Below, in pieces: positions 1 through 4,478 of a stretch of DNA of 7,515 nucleotides. The DNA lies in the NCBI GenBank assembly GCA_005888425.1, contig VAZF01000052.1, positions 1 to 7,515 on the forward strand, written 5' to 3'. Position 1 is the stretch's first letter, and every line of letters begins with the position of its first letter. The DNA is from Alphaproteobacteria bacterium. Lineage in GTDB: Bacteria; Pseudomonadota; Alphaproteobacteria; ATCC43930; CGMCC-115725. A program made the translations under genes and the position numbers. The notes beneath the pieces are model-generated. The model was given only the letters and a program-made list of their open reading frames with translations, was not told where the DNA came from and made no database searches.

Positions 1-81
1 GACCAGCGCCGTCATGGCGATGATGCCGCCCATCTCGCCGCTTCGGCTTCTCCGGCTGCTGGTTCCGCGGCGGCCAATCAT
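1..81 (-). CDS. Possible 5' end of a leftward gene, running off the window edge
   Basis: Reading leftward from an ATG at 81-79, the frame is open for 27 codons to the window edge. It encodes a basic start (MIGRRGTSSRRSRSGE) followed by a small-residue/hydrophobic stretch (MGGIIAMTALV) that could begin a membrane segment. Third codon positions are mostly G or C, as in the certain genes. No clear Shine-Dalgarno sequence precedes the ATG, and the frame stays open further upstream, so the start is uncertain. The ATG overlaps the stop of a 17-codon leftward reading frame as ATGA. A short basic N-terminus before a hydrophobic segment would fit an inner-membrane or exported protein, but 27 residues are too few to name a family. 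It may also be chance. Confidence 0.25.
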   Translation of the reverse strand, partial: MIGRRGTSSRRSRSGEMGGIIAMTALV

Positions 82-131
82 GCGAGGCGGGCTAAACCAG
101 CGGAGCGCCGGTCGCGGCGCCGTTTGGACAT
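78..131 (-). CDS. Possible 17-residue leader peptide upstream of the leftward reading frame
   Basis: On the minus strand an ATG at 131-129 opens a 17-codon frame (MSKRRRDRRSAGLARLA) ending in TGA at 80-78. The TGA overlaps the next ATG, a common translational-coupling arrangement. A purine-rich stretch complementary to + strand 144-152 (AAGGAAGGA) lies about 12 nt upstream, somewhat far for a Shine-Dalgarno sequence. It could be a coupled leader peptide, the true N-terminus of the leftward gene separated by a one-base frameshift, or an arginine-rich chance reading of GC-rich DNA. Nothing in it identifies a function. Confidence 0.12.
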   Translation of the reverse strand: MSKRRRDRRSAGLARLA

Positions 132-252
132 GGCTAACCCGAATCCTTCCTTGTCAGGACGGCGACGATCCGAACCTACCTCGCTTCGGTCAAGCCGGGG
201 TAAGCCTGTTCGCCCGAGGGCTAGGCATGCGACCTTATTCGCCGCATGGGGG

Positions 253-280
253 TTGACGAAAGGTCGGGAGACCTTATTCT
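253..280 (+). promoter_or_regulatory. Candidate sigma-70 type promoter for nadA
   Basis: TTGACG at 253-258 matches the -35 consensus at five of six positions. It is followed after 16 bp by TATTCT at 275-280 as a possible -10 box. A perfect 6-bp inverted repeat with a 4-nt spacer (AAGGTC at 260-265, GACCTT at 270-275) sits in the spacer and touches the -10 box, so it could be a protein site. Transcription would start near 287, leaving a leader of about 90 nt before the GTG start of nadA. The assignment rests on consensus matching only. CATAAT at 290-295 is an alternative -10 box without a good -35 partner. Confidence 0.35.
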
Positions 281-320
281 CATCTCTAGCATAATAGCTG
301 CTGCCGGCCGGCGCCCCGCC

Positions 321-337
321 GTCCGGCTTTTCCGGAC
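321..337 (+). promoter_or_regulatory. Small hairpin in the nadA leader
   Basis: GTCCGG (321-326) and CCGGAC (332-337) form a perfect 6-bp GC-rich stem around the 5-nt loop CTTTT. There is no T-tract after it, so it is not a standard intrinsic terminator. It lies between the candidate promoter and the palindrome before nadA. A role in leader structure is possible but not shown. Confidence 0.3.
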
Positions 338-342
338 CCCAA

Positions 343-363
343 TAATGCTCATTATGAGCATTA
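343..363. promoter_or_regulatory. Perfect palindrome upstream of nadA; candidate NAD-biosynthesis repressor operator
   Basis: TAATGCTCAT at 343-352 and its exact reverse complement ATGAGCATTA at 354-363 flank a single central T. This AT-rich site stands out in a GC-rich region and ends 3 bp before the Shine-Dalgarno sequence of nadA. The size and symmetry suit a dimeric helix-turn-helix repressor. Alphaproteobacteria commonly control nadABC with the regulator NadQ, whose predicted sites are palindromes with, as I recall, a GCTCA/TGAGC core. Identifying this as a NadQ site is inference from context and memory. No regulator gene is in the window. Bound protein could block elongation or initiation. 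Confidence 0.6.
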
Positions 364-366
364 ACC

Positions 367-371
367 AGGAG
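367..371 (+). promoter_or_regulatory. Shine-Dalgarno sequence fixing the GTG start of nadA
   Basis: AGGAG at 367-371 lies 8 nt before the GTG at 380-382, which supports this GTG as the nadA start. The next in-frame candidate, the TTG at 383, would be 11 nt away. Confidence 0.6.
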
Positions 372-379
372 TTGTTCCC

Positions 380-1393
380 GTGTTGTACACCCCGACCCCC
401 CGCGCGGCGCCGAACCCCCCCGTCCCGCCGTTGCCGCTGCCCGAGCTCTACAGCCGCGTCGAGCGGCATGTGCCACCCTTCGAGTGGCGCATCCTGGCGG
501 ACGACATCGCTGCGATCTTGAAGCTCAAGCGCGAGAAAAACGCGGTCATCCTGGCGCATAACTATCAGACGCCGGACATCTACCACACCGTTGCCGACAT
601 CGTCGGCGACAGCCTGGCGCTGGCGCGCGAGGCGGTGCGCACCGATGCCGAGGTTATCGTGCTCGCCGGCGTCCATTTCATGGCCGAAACGGCGAAGCTC
701 CTGAACCCGGAAAAGACCGTGCTGATCCCCGATCTGGAAGCGGGCTGCTCGCTGGCATCATCGATCACGGCCGAGGATGTGCGCCTCATGCGCGCGCGCC
801 ATCCCGGCGTGCCGATCGTCACCTATGTCAACACCTCGGCCGCAGTGAAGGCGGAGAGCGACATCTGCTGCACCTCGGGCAACGCCAAGAAGATCGTCGA
901 GGCGCTCGGCGTGCCCAAAGTCATCATGCTCCCGGACGAGTACCTCGCCCGCAACATCGCTGCCCAGACCGAGGTCGAGATCATCGCCTGGATGGGCCAT
1001 TGCGAGGTGCATGAGCGCTTCACCGCCGACGACATCCGCGACCTGCGCGCGACGCACCCTGGGGTCACCGTACTGGCGCATCCGGAATGCCCGCCCGAGG
1101 TCGTCGCCGAATGCGACTTCACCGGCTCGACCGCGGCGATGGCCGATTATGTCGGGCAACGCCGGCCGAGCCGTGTCGTGCTGCTGACCGAATGCTCGAT
1201 GAGCGACAATGTCGCGCTGCAATATCCCGATCTCGATTTCGTGCGGCCCTGCAATCTGTGCCCGCACATGAAGCGCATCACCGTGCCGAAGATCCGCCGT
1301 GCGCTCGAGACGATGAGCCATGAGGTGACCGTGCCGCCGCAGATCGCCGAGAGGGCGCGCCGCTCGGTCGAGCGCATGCTGGCTTTCGGCTGA
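380..1393 (+). CDS. nadA: Quinolinate synthase A
   Basis: NadA condenses iminoaspartate with dihydroxyacetone phosphate to form quinolinate, using a [4Fe-4S] cluster in the cytoplasm. The 337-residue product starts at GTG behind a good Shine-Dalgarno sequence. Diagnostic stretches include NAVILAHNYQTPDIYH (54-69), GDSLALAREA (76-85), PDLEAGCSLASSI (117-129), TYVNTSAAVKAESDICCTS (148-166), GHCEVHERF (206-214), HPECPPEVVAECDFTGS (234-250) and CNLCPHMKRI (291-300). Cys123, Cys208 and Cys294 are spaced 85 and 86 residues apart, close to the three cluster ligands of known NadA structures, so the cluster should form. The first 20 or so residues are Pro-rich, variable and probably not catalytic. nadC begins 15 bp downstream, implying one transcript. 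A 21-bp palindrome before the gene suggests repression by an NAD-responsive regulator. Function is very secure. Confidence 0.97.
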   Translation: MLYTPTPRAAPNPPVPPLPLPELYSRVERHVPPFEWRILADDIAAILKLKREKNAVILAHNYQTPDIYHTVADIVGDSLALAREAVRTDAEVIVLAGVHFMAETAKLLNPEKTVLIPDLEAGCSLASSITAEDVRLMRARHPGVPIVTYVNTSAAVKAESDICCTSGNAKKIVEALGVPKVIMLPDEYLARNIAAQTEVEIIAWMGHCEVHERFTADDIRDLRATHPGVTVLAHPECPPEVVAECDFTGSTAAMADYVGQRRPSRVVLLTECSMSDNVALQYPDLDFVRPCNLCPHMKRITVPKIRRALETMSHEVTVPPQIAERARRSVERMLAFG

Positions 1394-1408
1394 GCCGAGC
1401 TTTCCCCG

Positions 1409-2242
1409 ATGCTGCGTCTTCTCATTGAGCCGATCGTCCGCGCCGCGCTGGCCGAGGATCTCGGGCGCGCCGGCGACATCACCACCGATGCCGTCGTGCC
1501 GGCCAATGCCGAGGTCACCGCGCTCATGGTCGCGCGCCAGCCTGGCGTGCTGGCCGGGCTCGAGGCCGGGCTCCTCGCCTTCGAGCTGCTCGACCGGAGC
1601 CTCCGCCTCGAATGCCTCTGCGCCGACGGGAGCCGGCTCGAGCGCGGCCAGGCGGTGGCACGCATCAGCGGCCGCGCGCGGCCGGTGCTGGCGGCCGAGC
1701 GGGTTGCGCTGAACCTGGTCTGCAGGCTCTCGGGTGTCGCGACGGCGACGCGCTCGTTGGTCGATGCGATCGAGGGGCACAAGGCCAAGATCGTCTGCAC
1801 CCGCAAGACAACCCCCGGGCTGCGCATCCTCGAAAAGGAGGCGGTGCGCTTGGGCGGTGGCGCCAATCACCGCTTTGGTCTCGACGATGCCATGCTGATC
1901 AAGGACAACCACATCGCGCTGGCCGGCGGCGTCGGGCCGGCGCTCCAACGCGCCCGCGCCCAGGCCGGCCATCTCGTCAAGATCGAACTCGAAGTCGATA
2001 CGCTCGACCAGCTCGCCGAGGCCTTGGAGCATGGCGTCGACGCGGTCTTGCTCGACAATATGGACCCGCCGACCTTGCGCTGCGCCGTCGAGATGGTGGC
2101 CGGCCGCGCCGTGACCGAGGCGTCGGGCCGCATCACCCGCGAGACCGCGCCCGAGATCGCCGCCGTCGGAGTCGACCTGATCTCCTCGGGTTGGATCACT
2201 CACAGCGCCCCAATCCTCGATCTTGGCCTCGATATCGACTAG
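1409..2242 (+). CDS. nadC: Nicotinate-nucleotide diphosphorylase (carboxylating), quinolinate phosphoribosyltransferase
   Basis: NadC converts quinolinate and PRPP to nicotinate mononucleotide, CO2 and pyrophosphate, using the product of NadA. The 277-residue length is normal for the family. Motifs in order are EDLGRAGDITTDA (16-28), the PRPP/quinolinate-binding TRKTTPGLR (131-139), LGGGANHRFGLDDAMLIKDN (148-167), ELEVDTLDQ (193-201), LLDNM (214-218) and EASGRI (237-242). The C-terminus reads SAPILDLGLDID, as expected. The start ATG follows nadA by 15 bp with no strong Shine-Dalgarno sequence, so translation may be coupled to nadA. No nadB lies between or right after the two genes. The TAG stop coincides with the left end of a small inverted-repeat element, apparently without altering the protein. 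Confidence 0.97.
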   Translation: MLRLLIEPIVRAALAEDLGRAGDITTDAVVPANAEVTALMVARQPGVLAGLEAGLLAFELLDRSLRLECLCADGSRLERGQAVARISGRARPVLAAERVALNLVCRLSGVATATRSLVDAIEGHKAKIVCTRKTTPGLRILEKEAVRLGGGANHRFGLDDAMLIKDNHIALAGGVGPALQRARAQAGHLVKIELEVDTLDQLAEALEHGVDAVLLDNMDPPTLRCAVEMVAGRAVTEASGRITRETAPEIAAVGVDLISSGWITHSAPILDLGLDID

Positions 2243-2305
2243 TGCGGTGGATTTGAGGTCCCCTGATCTGAGTGGCGGGCGCGAATTTCGGATTCGGCGC
2301 ACTAG
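2239..2305. mobile_element. Miniature inverted-repeat element, possibly related to IS630
   Basis: CTAGTGCG (2239-2246) and CGCACTAG (2298-2305) are perfect 8-bp inverted repeats at the two ends of a 67-bp segment. The inner halves stay partly complementary (GTGCG, then a degenerate GATTTGA/GAATCCGA-like arm). The likely element is 2242-2302 (61 bp, ends GTGCG and CGCAC), flanked by TA at 2240-2241 and 2303-2304. Removing it with one TA leaves CTAG, the target reported as preferred by IS630, which duplicates TA. The nadC stop TAG would exist with or without the insertion. It encodes nothing and could also act as a hairpin between nadC and the methyltransferase. The IS630 link is inference. Confidence 0.45.
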
Positions 2306-2355
2306 CGCCGGCCTGCTCTGGGATTAATATCCGGAGAGCAAATCGCGAGGGTCTG

Positions 2356-2970
2356 ATGGAGAGCCGCCAGAGCGAGGAGCCCCGCGCGGCGCGCTTCGCT
2401 CGTTATATCGAGGCTCGCCGCTTCGATCCGCCGCGGCCGCTCCTGATCAAGGCCGTCGCGCTTGCCGATCAGAAAGAGCACGCGCTCGATGGCGGTGCGG
2501 GCGCGCTGAACGCCACCAAATACCTGTTGTCGGCCGGTTTTGCGCAGGTCACCGCGCTGGACGCCGCGCCGCGCGCGCGAGAAGTCGCCAGTGAACTGGC
2601 AGACGACCGTGTGACATTCGTGCTGTCACGCTTCGAAGCGTTCGACTTTCCGGCAAACCACTACGATCTCGTCAATGCGGAATTTTCACTGCCGTTTATA
2701 GCCCCGAGCGAGTTCGTGCCGACTTTCGCGCGATTGCTGCACTCGGTGAAGCCGGGCGGGATGTTCACTGGGCAATTGTTCGGACCGAATGACAGCTGGA
2801 ATGTCGAGAACAGCGGCATGTCATTCCACACGCGGGCCGAGACCGAAGCCTTCTTCCGGGATTTCGAAATCGTGCACTTCGAGGAAGAAGATCATCCCGG
2901 CACGACCAAACTCGGTGAGCCGAAGCACTGGCACATTTTCCACATCATCACGCAGCGGGCGGCGTCTTAG
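2356..2970 (+). CDS. Class I SAM-dependent methyltransferase of unknown substrate
   Basis: The 204-residue product has a Rossmann-type methyltransferase fold. A short charged N-terminus leads to motif I HALDGGAGALNATKYLL (42-58), in which the usual third glycine of the GxGxG loop is Leu51. An acidic residue follows strand 2 (VTALDAAP, Asp69), then motif IV-like YDLVNAEFSLPFI (103-115) and VKPGGMFTGQLFG (131-143). The layout resembles small TehB-like methyltransferases, but the substrate cannot be told. The frame is open back to a GTG at 2272, but that start would lie inside the inverted-repeat element. The ATG at 2356, with GAGGG at 2347-2351, is preferred. A/T-ending codons (ACA, TCA, TTT, ATA, GAA) seem more frequent than in the nad and ure genes, so it may be a later arrival. 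ureD begins 59 bp downstream. Confidence 0.8.
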   Translation: MESRQSEEPRAARFARYIEARRFDPPRPLLIKAVALADQKEHALDGGAGALNATKYLLSAGFAQVTALDAAPRAREVASELADDRVTFVLSRFEAFDFPANHYDLVNAEFSLPFIAPSEFVPTFARLLHSVKPGGMFTGQLFGPNDSWNVENSGMSFHTRAETEAFFRDFEIVHFEEEDHPGTTKLGEPKHWHIFHIITQRAAS

Positions 2971-2977
2971 CGCCGAC

Positions 2978-3014
2978 GCGAGCGCCTCGTGCGGAGCCGC
3001 GGGAAAGCGCTCGC
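2978..3014 (+). other. Inverted repeat in the gap before ureD
   Basis: GCGAGCGC (2978-2985) and GCGCTCGC (3007-3014) are perfect 8-bp complements separated by 21 bp. No T-run follows, so it is not a convincing intrinsic terminator. The 59-bp gap shows no promoter-like boxes either, so ureD may be read from transcripts starting upstream. In DNA this GC-rich, such a repeat could arise by chance. Confidence 0.25.
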
Positions 3015-3029
3015 AGCGATGCGATCGGC

Positions 3030-3845
3030 ATGGCGGAAATCCAATTCGTGTGCCGCGGCGGCGCGACTCGGCTCGCGCATCTCTACCAGCGTGATCCGCT
3101 GCGGGTGTTGTTTCCCGCGCCCGAGGCCAATGACATCCCGCTCGCGATATTGCTGACGACCTCCGGGGGCCTCGTCGCCGGTGACCGGCTTGCGATCGAC
3201 ATTAAGGTGGGGGAGGGCGCCGCCGCGCACGTCACCGCCGCGGCCGCCGAGAAGGTTTATCGTTCGACCGGCGCAACGACGGTGATCACGCAGCAGCTGC
3301 GCGTCGCAGAGGGCGCCTGGCTCGAATATCTGCCGCCCGAGACGATCCTGTTCGATGGCGCGAGGCTGCGGCGCGAGACCCGTATCGAGCTCGCTGCGGG
3401 CGCGGGCTTTCTCGGCGGCGGCATTCTCGTTTTCGGGCGGCAGGCCCGCGGCGAGCGGCTGACCCATGGTCTCATCAATGAGCGCTGGGAGATCTGGCAT
3501 AACGGTGCGCTTGTCTGGGGCGACGCGCTGCATCTCGACGGCGATATCCGAGCAACCATCGCCGATCCGGCCTGTTTTGCCGGCGCCGCGGCGTGCGCGA
3601 CACTGATCCTGAGCCCACCGAAGGGCGATCCCGCCGCCTTCCTCAACGCTGCTCGTACCATCCAGGCGCGTTCTGCTGCACCTGGCTTGCACGCCGGCAC
3701 AACCGTGGTCAATGGGCTCCTCATCGCCCGCTGGCTTGCCGCCGATGCACTCGCTGTACGGAATGCCTATGCCGAACTCGCTTGCCATTTGCGCGAGGCC
3801 GCGATGGGATTGCCGCCGTGCCTGCCGCGGCTTTGGCACGTCTGA
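3030..3845 (+). CDS. ureD: Urease accessory protein UreD (UreH)
   Basis: UreD binds apo-urease and, with UreF and UreG, forms the complex that loads nickel and CO2 into the active site. The 271-residue product carries the family signatures RLAHLYQRDPLRVLFP (14-29), LLTTSGGLVAGDRL (41-54), EKVYRS (74-79), LEYLPPETILFDGARL (98-113) and FGRQARGE (135-142), and ends PRLWHV. It is the first urease gene; ureA starts 16 bp after its stop. The N-terminus is somewhat short: many UreD proteins have another 10-20 residues before the equivalent of AEIQF. No ATG, GTG or TTG lies further upstream in this open frame, and no clear Shine-Dalgarno sequence precedes the ATG at 3030, so the exact start is less sure than the function. 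Confidence 0.95.
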   Translation: MAEIQFVCRGGATRLAHLYQRDPLRVLFPAPEANDIPLAILLTTSGGLVAGDRLAIDIKVGEGAAAHVTAAAAEKVYRSTGATTVITQQLRVAEGAWLEYLPPETILFDGARLRRETRIELAAGAGFLGGGILVFGRQARGERLTHGLINERWEIWHNGALVWGDALHLDGDIRATIADPACFAGAAACATLILSPPKGDPAAFLNAARTIQARSAAPGLHAGTTVVNGLLIARWLAADALAVRNAYAELACHLREAAMGLPPCLPRLWHV

Positions 3846-3850
3846 TGCTT

Positions 3851-3855
3851 AAGGA
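3851..3855 (+). promoter_or_regulatory. Shine-Dalgarno sequence that decides the ureA start
   Basis: AAGGA at 3851-3855 is 6 nt before the ATG at 3862 but directly abuts the in-frame ATG at 3856, which is too close for initiation. The start at 3862 also gives the canonical UreA N-terminus MNLTPREKDK. Confidence 0.65.
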
Positions 3856-3861
3856 ATGGGC

Positions 3862-4164
3862 ATGAACCTGACCCCGCGCGAGAAGGACAAACTGCTTGTA
3901 GCGATGGCCGCGATCGTCGCGTCGCGGCGCCTCGAACGCGGCGTCAAGCTCAACTACCCCGAGGCGGTCGCGCTGATCACCGATTACGTGCTGGAAGGCG
4001 CGCGCGATGGCAAAACGGTCGCCGAATTGATGCGCGACGGCGCCACCGTGCTCAGCCGCGAGCAGGTCATGGAGGGGGTGCCTGAGATGGTCCACGACAT
4101 CCAGGTCGAGGCGACCTTTCCCGACGGAACCAAGCTCGTCACTGTCCACCAGCCGATAAGGTGA
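3862..4164 (+). CDS. ureA: Urease gamma subunit
   Basis: UreA is the small gamma subunit of the (UreABC)3 urease, which hydrolyses urea to ammonia and carbamate in the cytoplasm. It has no catalytic residues but packs against UreC. The 100-residue product is the standard length and is conserved throughout: MNLTPREKDKLLVAMA at the start, RGVKLNYPEAVALITDYVLE (26-45), GATVLSREQVMEGVPEM (61-77) and VTVHQPIR at the end. An ATG two codons upstream (3856) is in frame but rejected on ribosome-binding-site spacing. ureB begins 7 bp after the stop. Confidence 0.97.
   Translation: MNLTPREKDKLLVAMAAIVASRRLERGVKLNYPEAVALITDYVLEGARDGKTVAELMRDGATVLSREQVMEGVPEMVHDIQVEATFPDGTKLVTVHQPIR
4159..4163 (+). promoter_or_regulatory. 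Shine-Dalgarno sequence that decides the ureB start
   Basis: AGGTG at 4159-4163, overlapping the ureA stop, lies 8 nt before the ATG at 4172 but only 2 nt before the alternative in-frame GTG at 4166. This favours ATG 4172 and the usual UreB start MIPGE. Confidence 0.55.
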
Positions 4165-4171
4165 CGTGACG

Positions 4172-4477
4172 ATGATCCCCGGTGAGCTGTTTCCGGCCGA
4201 TGGCGATATAGAGCTGAATGCCGGGCGGCCGAGCGTCACGCTCACCGTCGCGAACACCGGCGACAGGCCGATCCAGGTCGGCTCCCACTACCATTTTTTC
4301 GAGACCAACCCGGCGCTCAACTTCGACCGCGACAAGGCGCGCGGCTGTCGTCTCAATATCCCGGCCGGCACGGCCGTGCGTTTCGAACCGGGACAGACGC
4401 GCGAGGTCCAGCTCGTCTCCTATGCCGGCGCTCGCCGCGTCGTCGGGTTCCGCGGCCAGGTCAACGGGAAGCTCTGA
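4172..4477 (+). CDS. ureB: Urease beta subunit
   Basis: UreB is the second small subunit of three-subunit bacterial urease and helps assemble the (UreABC)3 particle. The 101-residue product begins MIPGELFPADGDIELNAGR and contains the highly conserved GDRPIQVGSHYHFFETN (31-47), LNIPAGTAVRFEPGQ (63-77) and GFRGQVNGKL (92-101). ureA, ureB and ureC are separate genes, as in most bacteria, and are not fused as in Helicobacter ureA. The stop is one base before the GTG start of ureC, so translation of the subunits is probably coupled. Confidence 0.97.
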   Translation: MIPGELFPADGDIELNAGRPSVTLTVANTGDRPIQVGSHYHFFETNPALNFDRDKARGCRLNIPAGTAVRFEPGQTREVQLVSYAGARRVVGFRGQVNGKL

Positions 4478-4478
4478 C

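Larger units (their letters stand above)
132..342. other. Non-coding leader region upstream of nadA
   Basis: I see no convincing coding region here on either strand. Short open frames on both strands have no recognisable motifs. Base composition is lower in GC than the flanking genes around 230-300. The stretch holds a 10-bp direct repeat (GACCTTATTC at 231-240 and 270-279), a candidate promoter and two small hairpins, described separately. Confidence 0.6.

Noticed and set aside
195..230. tRNA-like look of the TTCGCCC stretch near 209-215
   Set aside because: I could not build a cloverleaf: neither acceptor nor anticodon stems pair on either strand.
14..256. 80-codon plus-strand open frame at the left edge
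   Set aside because: Its Pro/Arg-rich translation has no recognisable motif and no ribosome-binding site, and it overlaps the nadA leader elements.
758..2302. A 514-codon open frame on the minus strand, antisense to nadA and nadC
   Set aside because: Its translation is Arg/Asp/Gly/His-rich low-complexity sequence without domain motifs. It lies opposite two certain genes with strongly G/C-biased third positions, which commonly creates long antisense shadows.
2272..2355. GTG start at 2272 for the methyltransferase
   Set aside because: It falls inside the inverted-repeat element, lacks a ribosome-binding site, and adds a segment unlike methyltransferase N-termini. The ATG at 2356 is the better choice.
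2929..2945. Possible sigma-54 (nitrogen-regulated) promoter before ureD
   Set aside because: TGGCAC at 2929-2934 resembles a -24 element, but the dinucleotide 10 bp after GG is AC rather than the required GC, and it lies within the methyltransferase gene.
4218..4478. Upstream extension of ureC through ureB
   Set aside because: The frame is open, but this part reads as Ser/Arg/Pro-rich sequence and overlaps ureB completely. UreC homology begins at the GTG at 4479.
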